Assembly: GCA_946699065.1 (NCBI GenBank) | Contig: CAMPDV010000189.1 | Location: 62,001-126,000, forward strand | Length of the DNA: 64,000 nt | Source: Loxodes magnus | Lineage: Eukaryota; Ciliophora; Karyorelictea; Loxodida; Loxodidae | Reading direction: 5' to 3' | The notes under the pieces: generated by a model | What the model was told of the DNA's origin: nothing | Database searches by the model: none | What the model saw: the letters and a program-made list of their open reading frames with translations, nothing else | Program-made: the position numbers and the translations under genes | In this document: piece by piece, positions 36,743 to 47,274 of the stretch | Numbering within the stretch: position 1 is the first letter of the stretch | How the letters are laid out: each line of letters begins with the position of its first letter

Positions 36743-36815
36743 GGGGATCTAGCTCAAATGCTAGAGCGCTCCTTTCGCATACGAGAGGCAACGGGATCGA
36801 TACCCGTGTTCTCCA
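36743..36815 (+). tRNA. tRNA-Ala (anticodon CGC)
   Basis: 73-nt cloverleaf: acceptor GGGGATC/GTTCTCC with discriminator A, D-arm TAGCTCAAATGCTAGAGC, anticodon loop TTCGCAT, T-arm CGGGATCGATACCCG. Followed by TTTTT, a Pol III terminator. Two blemishes: one acceptor T-T mismatch and a C-C mismatch in the anticodon stem. CCA is not encoded. Confidence 0.85.
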
Positions 36816-36888
36816 TTTTTATGAAAGTAAAATGATAAATAAACTATAAAGATATTAGTTATTTTTAAATAAGTCATATAATAATAAA

Positions 36889-36961
36889 TAAGCTTTAGCT
36901 CAGTCGGTAGAGCGCCACCCTTTTAAGCTGGTGGTCAAGGGTTCAAGACCCTTAGTCGGCG
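36889..36961 (+). tRNA. tRNA-Lys-like (anticodon TTT), acceptor stem damaged
   Basis: D-arm TAGCTCAGTCGGTAGAGC, anticodon loop CTTTTAA, T-arm AGGGTTCAAGACCCT and 3' acceptor strand AGTCGGC+G are typical of tRNA-Lys. The 5' acceptor strand (TAAGCTT) pairs at only about three of seven positions, and the anticodon stem has a C-C mismatch. Ends in TTTTT. Probably a pseudogene, 73 bp after the tRNA-Ala. Confidence 0.7.
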
Positions 36962-37389
36962 TTTTTATTGTCTAAATACAATTTTTAGCTTATAACTTAA
37001 AAAATAAACTTTTAATTATAGAACAGTCTATAATAGATCTATAAAGCAGTAATAGAAAGACTTTAATAAGCCTTAAAAAAGAAATATTTTACATTCTAAA
37101 TTTAAAAAAACAGATTGAAGTTAGTTAAATAAACAATAAAGTTTATTATAAAGGCTAATGTTGAGATTTGTAAAGAAATTTAGGAAAATAAATGTATATA
37201 AATTTAATTTTTTTAATTAAAAAACTAAAATTATTATATGGGAATAATTATATTCAAAAGTATATATATCCAATAATTAAATTTTGTTTCCAAATAGTGG
37301 TCAAAAGTTCTTAGATTGATTTTAAATATTTTTAGAAAGTTTATTATTTTAATAAATTCAAATGTTTTAATTAAAATTTCTAAATTAAA
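36962..37389. other. A+T-rich, no gene seen
   Basis: Low-complexity spacer between the tRNA pair and the LINE remnant. Confidence 0.35.
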
Positions 37390-37890
37390 AGAGTTTTTTT
37401 ACATTTATAAATGTAAGAATTACTTTCTTCAATTATAGACGTTAGTAAATATTTTTAATGCTAGTTAAACATAATCTTGATCTCATCAATTTTTAATTAC
37501 TCATGCTATAGTATCATCTTTTATTTCTTACTTTTTGCCTTTTCCATTTCTAATGATTCTAGTCTTCTTGATATAAGTTTCTTGTTAAATATTTTTATTT
37601 ATAAATCTAAATATCTCAAATAAGACTTCCGAAAGGAGTTTATAAGTCCTTAATCATATAATATAAGCATCTTAAGTTATAATTCCCAATCTTTTAAAAT
37701 AGTCAATTCTTATATTAGAATAACATATATATTTAAAATGTGCTCGAATGTATAATACTCTCCACACATACAGTAGGGATTATCAATAGGATAATGACAA
37801 TCTTAAAGATCTTTTCGAAAATTATAGGATTGTGTTCTAAGTTTATATATACTAAAATTTCTTGTCTAAATTATTCGTTCAATTTAGTGT
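37390..37890 (-). mobile_element. LINE ORF2 C-terminal zinc-knuckle fragment
   Basis: The minus strand reads NFRKDLQDCHYPIDNPYCMC, then GEYYTFEHILNIYVIL: the CxC(x7)H pattern typical of the segment after the reverse transcriptase in non-LTR elements. About 120 further codons follow in the same frame with Gln codons and no TGA (ILKDWELQLKMLILYD, RRLESLEMEKAKSKKQ). No RT domain is seen upstream, so this is a fragment. Confidence 0.6.
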
Positions 37891-38024
37891 AAATAATTAG
37901 TGGAAATTGGTAAATATTATTAAATAGCTTATCATATATTTTAACTTTTTTCATTCTCTTAAACTTTTTAGTAGCTGTATTATAGAAATAATGTTGTATT
38001 TTGTCTCTTATATATTAAGTAAAA

Positions 38025-38050
38025 TTTTTTAGTAGAAATCTACTAAAAAA
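38025..38050. repeat. Perfect 12-bp palindrome
   Basis: Two perfect 12-base arms (TTTTTTAGTAGA and its complement) around a 2-nt loop, between the LINE fragment and the following plus-strand gene. Possibly a terminator-like or insertion-end structure. Confidence 0.5.
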
Positions 38051-38681
38051 AGAATTTAATTTGTAGGTAAAAGCATAAATAATTAATTAGAATACAAAAG
38101 AACAACAAGAAAGCACAAGAAGCAAGGGGTAAGAGTTGGAAGATGAAACGAAGGATACATAACTTTAAGGAGATAATAAAAATGAAGTATCTGATTCATA
38201 TGATAAGTTAATTTAAATATAATTTTTTAATGAATTCTCAAGCAAAAGATTGATATTATTTCTTTCTTATACATTTGCTAAGTTTAATATAGTTATTTTC
38301 TGGAAATTTCTAAAATCTTTGATGTTGTTATCTGAATATATGTGCAGTGGCATGTCTATATAAGGTAAATTTGGTTTTTAATAAAATGTTTATTTAATTT
38401 TTTGGTTTTATAGTTCTCAAAAGGAAATTGGGTAGAAATAATGATTTGGTCATAATTTGTATCCCATAAATCTGTTAATTATATGAACTGAAATAAAAGT
38501 TATGACTTTGTGGAAGTGAATTTAATTTGAAAGGTATTTAGGAAAAAGTTTAGGTTATTACTAATCTGACTATATTTCTGATATTAAGACTAAAATTATG
38601 TTTAGTAATAATAAAATGTAATAAAAGTAGTACTTTTTAGAATAGCTTTATTAATAATTAATATTTCTTTAAAAAATGTGA
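38031..38681 (+). CDS. Unknown acidic/Gln-rich protein, start not defined
   Basis: One frame runs to TGA at 38679: NTKEQQESTRSKGQELEDET, QGDNKNEVSDSYDKL, a hydrophobic middle (ILFLSYTFAKFNIVIFWKFL), MCSGMSIQGKFGF, and SLGYYQSDYISDIKTKIMF to the end. TGAs at ~38433, 38485 and 38517 fit Trp. No in-frame ATG was found near the apparent N-terminus, so an upstream exon is likely. One probable membrane helix. No family recognised. Confidence 0.4.
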
Positions 38682-39324
38682 TTAATTCTTTTTTATTAAC
38701 TTGTTACTCAAATATTGTAAATGCTAAAATATAAAAATGTATACTATTTTTTTAATAATAAGCATACTAATTATTATCCTTAAAATGAAATTAATTTTTA
38801 AACTAGAAAGTTAAATTATTAGATAAGATATTTTATAGCTTATTATTAATCATTTAAAACATTCTTTTACCTTCATTATTAAAAAATACTTTTTATTTAT
38901 TAGTTTTATTTCATAGTTAATAGTAATATATTTATTTAGATTTATATAATTAATTGAGCAATCTTTTAGTTACATTTTAAAGCTTACAAATTTATTTTAC
39001 TTAAAATTAATTTCATTATTATTTAATTATAAACAATCAATAATTTAGGTTTATAATTAACTAATTAGTTGCATAGGCTTTATTTTAAACTTCAAATATT
39101 GATAAAACATAAATAGTAGTGATATATATAAACTAGTTATAAAATAGATTTAAACTTAAAATTTTATATTTATTTCTAAGAATTAATTGAATATCTTATT
39201 TAAATTTCTCATGCTATAAATCATTTAAAAAACTACTATTTTTATTATAAAAATCTTAATTTCTTAAAATTTTATTATGAATCAGTATTTAATACTTTAA
39301 TATACTCATTTTTTAATTACTTAC
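38682..39324. other. A+T-rich spacer leading into duplication B
   Basis: No gene seen. Sequence from ~38990 onward resembles the far end of copy C in reverse complement. Confidence 0.4.
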
Positions 39325-39835
39325 TTACCATTTCATTTTGTTTCTCATATCATTATTTCATTTTTTAATCAATCAATGTTTTTTAATATCTCTTCAATCA
39401 TAAATAAAGTATTAAATATCTTATTTATTCTCAAAATAACCTATACCATTATCATTTATATTTAATCAAAAATATTACTTATTTTAAATATATTAGTTAA
39501 ACTATTATTTAAAACATATTCTTTAGTATCAACTAATTTTACTACTTTCCATACTTCAACTATTTAGACTCTTCAATTTATACAGTTAGTATCTTTCTTA
39601 TTTTATTCAAATACTATTAAAAAATTATAATCAATCATTAATTTGCCTTAAGATATTTTGCTTTTTCTTTTATTAAAAATTCTTTTTCTGCTTTTTAAAA
39701 CTTATGAGATAGAAAAAGTTTATTTTTACTTTAATATTTTCGCTTAATAAATTTCTCTATTAAATTACTGCGAAAATAACATGCTGAAAAAAATAATTGA
39801 TATTAAAGTATTAGTCCGAAATTTTTCAAAAAAAT

Positions 39836-39890
39836 TTATTCCGTCCAAAAATTTTCCTGTAGTGTAAAACGCTGAGCAAAAAAACAAAAT
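39836..39890 (+). repeat. ~55-bp interspersed motif, copy B1
   Basis: Core AAAACGCTGAGC with upstream TCCGTCC and TGTAGTG, matching A1. Confidence 0.8.
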
Positions 39891-40335
39891 TAAATTTTTT
39901 CATTTTATTATTCATTTATTAATTCAAAAAAAATTATAAAATTTTAAAATATATCTCTGTTCTTATTTATATAGAAAAATAATTTCATTCAGATTTAAAA
40001 ATTAAAATTTTTTCTTAAAAATATTTTTTATGAATTAAAATTTTCCCTTTCACTAATATGTTCAACTCTCAAAAAAAATCCTTTTTAAATTTTCAAACTT
40101 TTTTTAAATTCAAAATAAAATAAAAAATAACCAAAACGTTGTAAAAAAATATTCCTTTTATTAAAAAAAATCGAAATTTTTAAACTTTTTTCTAAATAAA
40201 TTTTAAAATTCCTTTCTTAAAATTTAGTTCCTTTAATTTAATTCCTTTCCAAAATTTTTTTTATCACTTCTATCTTTTAACACCTTTTAAACTTTTTATA
40301 CCCTTTCACACCCTTTGTCCCGCTTCACTAAAATT

Positions 40336-40390
40336 TAGTCCATCCAAAAAAATGTCTTATAGTGCAAAACGCTGAGCAAAAAACAAAATT
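40336..40390 (+). repeat. ~55-bp interspersed motif, copy B2
   Basis: Core CAAAACGCTGAGC with TGTCTTATAGTG, of the A3 type; 500 bp after B1. Confidence 0.8.
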
Positions 40391-40592
40391 AAAATTTTTA
40401 CACATTATCTATGTTTACATTCACAATATTTTTGGAATTTTAAAATCTCAGTCCTTAATTTGTATAAATGCATTCAAATTCAAGTCCATCTACAATTTTA
40501 TAAGTTTATCTTTTAAAAATCAAAAATTTTTTACTTAACCGATTTTTTACACTTTTATAAATTCAATCTTATTTCAAAATTTTTAAAAAATT

Positions 40593-40645
40593 TTAGTCCG
40601 TCCGAAAAATGTCTTGCAGTGTAAAACGCTGAGCAAAAAAACAAA
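40593..40645 (+). repeat. ~55-bp interspersed motif, copy B3
   Basis: Core AAAACGCTGAGC with TAGTCCGTCC and TGTCTTGCAGTG, of the A2 type; 257 bp after B2. Confidence 0.8.
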
Positions 40646-41051
40646 ATTAAATTTTTTCATTTTATTATTCATTTATTAATTCAAAAAAAAAAATTAAAAC
40701 TTTTAAAATATATCCCTGTTCTTATTTATATCGAAAAATATTTTTTATGAATTAAAATTTTCCCTTTCACTAATATGTTCAACTCTCTAAAAAAATTCTT
40801 TTTAAATTTTCAAACTTTTTTTAAATTCAAAATAAAAAAGATAACCAAAATGCTGTAAAAAAAATATTCCTTTTATTAAAAAAAATCGAAATTTTTAAAC
40901 TTTTTTCTAAAATAATTTTAAAATTCCTTTCTTAAAATTTAGTTCCTTTAATTTAATTCCTTTCCTTAAAAAAATTTTATCACTTCTATCTTTTAACACC
41001 TTTTAAACTTTTTATACCCTTTTCACACCCTTTGACCCGTTTTGCAAAAAT

Positions 41052-41105
41052 TTAGTCCATTCAAAAAAATGTCTTATAGTGCAAAACGCTGAGCAAAAAA
41101 ACAAA
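41052..41105 (+). repeat. ~55-bp interspersed motif, copy B4
   Basis: Core CAAAACGCTGAGC with TGTCTTATAGTG, of the A3 type; 460 bp after B3. Confidence 0.8.
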
Positions 41106-41896
41106 TTTTTTATTTTCAAAAAAATTTACATTAAATATCAATCTTATCACACTAATAATTACAAATTTAAATACAAATTTAAATACAAATTTAAATTAAA
41201 AATTAAATTAAAAATTAAATTAACTAAGCCTTCTAAGTAATTCATCCGTAAACTCCTAAAAAATTTATAAATTAAATATTATTGAATAAAATTTTATAAC
41301 AGAAAAACTTTTATAACAGAAAACTTTTTATAAATTTAAAAAATAATTAATTTTATAATTTTCCATATGCTTTCTTTCTCTTTCAATAAAAAATTAAAAA
41401 AATCAAATGCTTTTTTTTAATCTTTATACTCTTATAATTATTCAGCACTCTCTCTACTCACAAAACACTATTCCCAATCTTTATTATAAACAATTATAAA
41501 CATTCCACTATTCTTAAAATAATTATCCTTTTAAAATACTTAAACAATAACGCAATTACTCTTTTAGATTTTTTAAAATCATTAACACATTCAATCCTTT
41601 ATTTAGTAAATACTTACACCCTCTTTTACACAAATTCAATCTAATCCAAACTACATACTCTTGTCTCACACATCAACAATTTAAACAAAAACTTATATTA
41701 TTATAATTTATTATTATTATATTCATTCAACTACATTGCTACATTAATGCTTAGAGTTGTAACTCAACTTTAGTATACATTAAATATATTATTATAGTCC
41801 TTTAACTGTATAATATCATTGTAATTTTTATATATGAGTTTAGTAGTATAACTGTATATCAGTATAACTGTATAATAAAATTATAGATTAGTATTA

Positions 41897-42968
41897 TAAC
41901 TGTATAACTGTATAACTGTATAACTGTATAACTGTATAACTGTATAACTGTATAACTGTATAACTGTATAACTGTATAACTGTATAACTGTATAACTGTA
42001 TATCAGTATAACTGTATAACTGTATAACTGTATAACTGTATAACTGTATAACTGTATATCAGTATAACTGTATATCAGTATAACTGTATAACTGTATAAC
42101 TGTATAACTGTATAACTGTATATCAGTATAACTGTATAACTGTATAACTGTATAACTGTATATCAGTATAACTGTATAACTGTATAACTGTATAACTGTA
42201 TAACTGTATAACTGTATAACTGTATAACTGTATAACTGTATAACTGTATAACTGTTTAACTGTATAACTGTATAACTGTATAACTGTATAACTGTATAAC
42301 TGTATAACTGTATAACTGTATAACTGTATATCAGTATAACTGTATAACTGTATAACTGTATATCAGTATAACTGTATAACTGTATAACTGTATAACTGTA
42401 TAACTGTATAACTGTATAACTGTATAACTGTATAACTGTATAACTGTATAACTGTATAACTGTATAACTGTATAACTGTATAACTGTATAACTGTATATC
42501 AGTATAACTGTATAACTGTTTAACTGTATAACTGTATAACTGTATAACTGTATAACTGTATATCAGTATAACTGTATAACTGTATAACTGTTTAACTGTA
42601 TAACTGTATAACTGTATAACTGTATAACTGTATATCAGTATAACTGTATAACTGTATAACTGTATAACTGTATAACTGTATAACTGTATATCAGTATAAC
42701 TGTATAACTGTTTAACTGTTTAACTGTATAACTGTATAACTGTATAACTGTATAACTGTATAACTGTATAACTGTATAACTGTATAACTGTATAACTGTA
42801 TAACTGTATAACTGTATAACTGTATAACTGTATAACTGTATATCAGTATAACTGTATAACTGTATAACTGTATAACTGTATATCAGTATAACTGTATAAC
42901 TGTATAACTGTATAACTGTATAACTGTATAACTGTATAACTGTATAACTGTATAACTGTATAACTGTA
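41897..42968. repeat. Expanded 8-bp satellite (TAACTGTA)n
   Basis: About 134 tandem units of TAACTGTA, interrupted at irregular intervals by TATCAGTA and occasional TTTAACTG variants. The corresponding position has only two or three units in copy A, and a different ACTACTATA-like repeat in copy C (23590-23780). Lies just downstream of the WD40 gene. Confidence 0.95.
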
Positions 42969-43127
42969 TAATTTTATATATAGTATTATAGATTAGTATT
43001 ATAACAATATAACTGTATAACAGTAGATTAGTATTATATAGTAGTATATTGATTATTCAAACACTTAAAGTCATTAGTTTAAATAAATATATTAATTTAA
43101 TAAGTTCATTCATTTAATAAAAACATC

Positions 43128-45722
43128 TCATCTCATACTTCTATTCAAGTCCTACTCACTCATCTATATGTTGCTTATTTCACAATCACTCAATCTCATT
43201 CCATAGGGAACATATACACTATTCCAATCCAACTACTTTATTATTAAATTAATTAAATTGACACCTACCTATCCCACAGATTCATCAACACTTAACAACC
43301 TCTATACATTCCATCTTCTCAAGTAGCCACCTTAATCTCCAGAATAGATCCATCTTGAATCCTTTGATAATGCCAAGGACCATATTGCATATTTGCGACC
43401 ACTCAAAGTTAATACACACTAACCAGCTGAAAAAGACCATATCTTTATGGTTGAGTCAGCAGAGGCTGATATGATATATCTAGAGTCAAAGGAGATTACT
43501 ACCGAGGTAACAATAGAAGCATGTCCCTCTAAAGTTCTCAGGAAAGTACCATTAGAGAAATTTCAGATCTTTATGGTTTAGTCTTCAGAGGCTGATATGA
43601 TATATCTAGAGTCAGAGGAGATTACTACCGAGTTAATAGGACCAGTATGTCCCTCTAAAGTTTTAACACATGAACTAGATAAAAAATCCCAAAATGAACT
43701 TTATAACTTTCATATCTTAATAGTTTTGTCATCAGATGCTGATATGATATATCTAGAGTCATAGGAGATTACTACCGAAGTAACAGAAAAAGTATGTCCC
43801 TCTAAAGTTATCAGGAGAGTACCATCAGGGAAATTCCAGATCTTTATTGAGTTTTCAGGAAATCCTGATGCTGATATGATATATCTAGAGTCAAAGGAGA
43901 TTACTACCGAGGTAACAATAGAAGCATGTCCCTCTAAAGTTCTCAGGAGAGTACCATCACGGAAATTTCAGATCTTTATGGTTGTGTCAGATGATGCTGA
44001 TACTATATATCTAGAGTCAGAGGAGATTACTACCGAGTTAACAGAAGAAGTATGTCCGGATAAAGTATTGATTAAGGCAGATGCTTAATAATCTCAGATC
44101 TTAATCGTTTCATCATTTGAACCAGTGATAATATATTGATTGTCTGGAGAGATAGCTATTGATCTGATGCATCTGGAATGACCTCTAAGTTCATGAGGAT
44201 ACTCAGTTGCTATATCGGAAAGATCAGCATTACTCAATACACAACCGATAAACTTTGTGTTTCTTAAATTACATTGATGGAAACTTGAATTAGAGAAATC
44301 ACATTCAGTAAATATTGTGTCCGATAGATCTGCTTGCACTAATCTCATGCTGGAGAAATTTTATTATGATGCAAACTTAACATTCAGGTAGTTAAGTATC
44401 GTTATCACATTCGATGATACCTACGATACTTCCTATGATGTTCTAGATAACTCTAACACCTAATTTAATTTATCAGCCAGTTATTAATTAGATACCCTAG
44501 ATAATTATAATAAAACTGAGGTCTAAAGGGTTAAGCTTGAGTGATTTAAAGGATGATACTTCAAATATTAGATATCGATACTTTGTTGTTGTTGTAATTG
44601 GTTTAAGATTTAAATTAACTATTCGAATGTTAAGTTATTGAATTTCACTAAGGCTTATTTTATCAAATTTGGCTGCTCTTACAATTATTGAACTTAAAAG
44701 TTCTATTACTCTAACTAAAGTTCAATAATATGTTGAAGTAACTGCTATTCCTTACTTAAAGCAGTATTTGAAACTTCTTGGTATATTTTAAACTGAGATT
44801 AGTCTTTTTACATTAGTTACTCTTAAACTTATTACTTGTCTTAGCTTTAGTGTCTTAGGGAGGCTTAGTCTTAATATAAGTATTATAATTATTGATTTTG
44901 TTATATACCTTATTATTGAAGATCATAAACTTGTTCTTGTTGGGACAACTTTTATTATTATTGACCTTGACATAGACCACTTATTACATTTTATTAACTG
45001 AAATAAGATTCTATTAACTAACAAGCTTTTTACTGAGTTAATATCTAACCCTATGAATGATCTCTCAGAAAATTGAAGACATTTAAGAGATAATACTGAA
45101 TATTATATCGCAAACCTTAATTACTCAAATTCATATTCGATTCTTACTTTATCACATTGATTTCTCTTAGTATATCCGTAAATTACTACTATTATTCTTA
45201 TAGCTAATACTGATTTGCCTGCTGGTGGATATGCTAGCGCTATTACTATTATTATTGAATATTGAGTTCCGATAATCGATTCAGTAAACTCTTAATCTTA
45301 TTCACTCTTTAAGTATATTATTCTATCAAGATCTTGAATATTCATTTTATTACCTACTAGCAGATATTATTCCACTACTAACTAACGCCATTAATAACAT
45401 TTCTTATAAACTATAGCTACTCTTATTTCTAATTCTATTACTCCTATAACCAATCGAGCTATTGATTTAACCATACTTAATCCAATGCTTGATGGTACTG
45501 AGGCAACTAAGGCTATATTGGTTATTGTACCATGTAGTTTTGTAGATCCTAAGGAATTATAATAAAAGTTTGCTGGTGATATCTACATACGACCATTCCC
45601 GTAATCTAGAATACTGTATTTAAGCAGTTGAAACATGAAACGCAGTTGCAAGGAAGATGCTTGGCTTAAAACTAACCTTAATCGAAAGCATTTCTACAGT
45701 TAGGACACTGTTACATATCCAT
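43128..45722 (-). CDS. Zinc finger - Gln-rich coiled coil - pentapeptide repeat - WD40 protein (copy B)
   Basis: 864 codons in one frame from ATG at 45722 to TGA at 43130-43128. Same domain order as copy A; zinc ligands are kept (CPNC, LPCNC, CFNC, CRYH in place of CINH). It has seven WD units instead of eight, and the 126-nt size difference equals one 42-residue unit. As in A, internal TGAs sit at KI-W and the repeats keep SVVIS and DSRYI almost unchanged. Residues just after GH vary (TSSVN, ASIVT, TFSVT, TGPIN), as does the residue after SAS. No frameshift seen, so it is probably functional. The 5' flank joins the 18S fragment as in A. Confidence 0.85.
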
Positions 45723-45919
45723 TTATAAAAAATAAAATTAGTTTTAGTATTTAGAAACTAATTACAATGAAATAAAAATTAAAATATTTAAAATTTAATT
45801 ATTAAATTTAATTTATTAATAAAATACAAACTAATAAAGATTAATTTCTCTTAAAAAATGAGGAAAAAAAGATGGTTTATACCCAAAATAAAGAGGCCAA
45901 ATCATAAAAGATGGGCTCT

Positions 45920-46409
45920 CCTATCAAAAATCCGAAAAGAGAAAATAACTTTAGGTAAAGACATTGAATATCCAATCATCGAGACGAATCTCAGTGTCGT
46001 TATTTATTGTCTCATTCAGGATTGTGTAATTTACGCGCCTGCTGCCTTCCTTAGATGAGTTCTCTCAGGCTCCGGAATCGAACCCTAATTCTCCGTTACC
46101 CGCCACTGCCATACTAATCCAATATCATCGAAAACTGATAGGGCAGAAACTTGAATGACCCGCCATGCTTCATGGTCCTTGTGTATTATAATTCCTACAC
46201 GGACGATATCTAATAAACATCTTACATGTACACGGACGATATCTAATAAACATCTTACATGCATTCTAGAATTACTACATTCATCTAACACACCATCAAA
46301 TAAACTATCACTGCTTTAATGAACCATTCGCAGTTCCACAAGTAAATGCTTACACTTACATGACTTAGTCTTTGAGACAAACATATGACTATGGCAGGAA
46401 CAACCGTAT
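45920..46409 (-). rRNA. 18S rRNA, 5' fragment, copy B
   Basis: Counterpart of 5130-5619. The universal 5' end is mutated (GGTTGTTCCTGCCA), and about 33 nt are tandemly duplicated at ~46197-46263 (ACGGACGATATCTAATAAAC unit), inside a region that is compact in functional 18S. Pseudogene-like. Confidence 0.85.
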
Positions 46410-47274
46410 TTATACTTTTCTATTTCCATCCACTTTTTCTATATACTCCTTTCCTCCCCCTTCATTTATGTTTCATAACACTACCCTTCAAATATCCATA
46501 CTACAGCCCACCTTTTACTCCTACTTGTCTTAAAAAATATACGCTAAACCACCACTATAGGCATCAAGATCTTTTTACTTTCTTAGCCAATCTTCATTTC
46601 TTATATATGCATTTCTCAATTTTTAGATTCACGCCTTTTTCACACGTAATTCATTCATTAAGCACATCATTTTAAGCTTACAAGTCTCTTTCTACTTTTT
46701 ATCTACTTATATTGAATCTTCTTTTCTCAAACGGTAGCACTTAAAGTGCTTAATACTTAAGTATCATCTTCTTCGTTTCATTCTTCATCTATCAAAACTT
46801 TTTCTTTTGCTTTCTCTTTTTTCAAATTTTCATAAATTTGAAATTTTCACTTCCTTTAGAGTCCAAGAAATCTTCTTATTTATGCTTTTTACTTTTCTTT
46901 TCATTCTTTTATCTCTATCCTTCTACTATTGATTAGCACTTAAAAGTTCATCTCTTCTTCATCATCATTAGATATCAAGCGACAATACCTTGTCAAGTTG
47001 GGTCTTTAGCAGCTTTTATTTCAAATTTAAAAAAATTTGAAATTTTGCACTTAATAATCAAATTAAGTTAAAGTAAGTAAAACCCCAGAAGATATAGTAA
47101 TGAGAATCTCGATGTAAAATCCTAAATAGATGATACAAAGATAAGTAACTAAAGGAAAGACTAGGTACTACTCGGTACAACTAGGTACTACTAGGTAAGA
47201 TTAGGTACCATTAGGTACAACTTCTTTTTAACTAGGTATTAATAGGTACATGTATTCGGTACAACTAGGTACGA
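46410..47274 (-). other. rDNA spacer, copy B, with expanded GGTAC repeats
   Basis: Same spacer as in A, but the ACTAGGTAC-type units at the 28S break grew to ~115 bp (about 47160-47273). Confidence 0.65.

Noticed and set aside
41897..42968. CRISPR array or telomere
   Set aside because: Units are 8 bp and contiguous without spacers, and they do not match ciliate telomeric G-rich repeats; it is a simple satellite.
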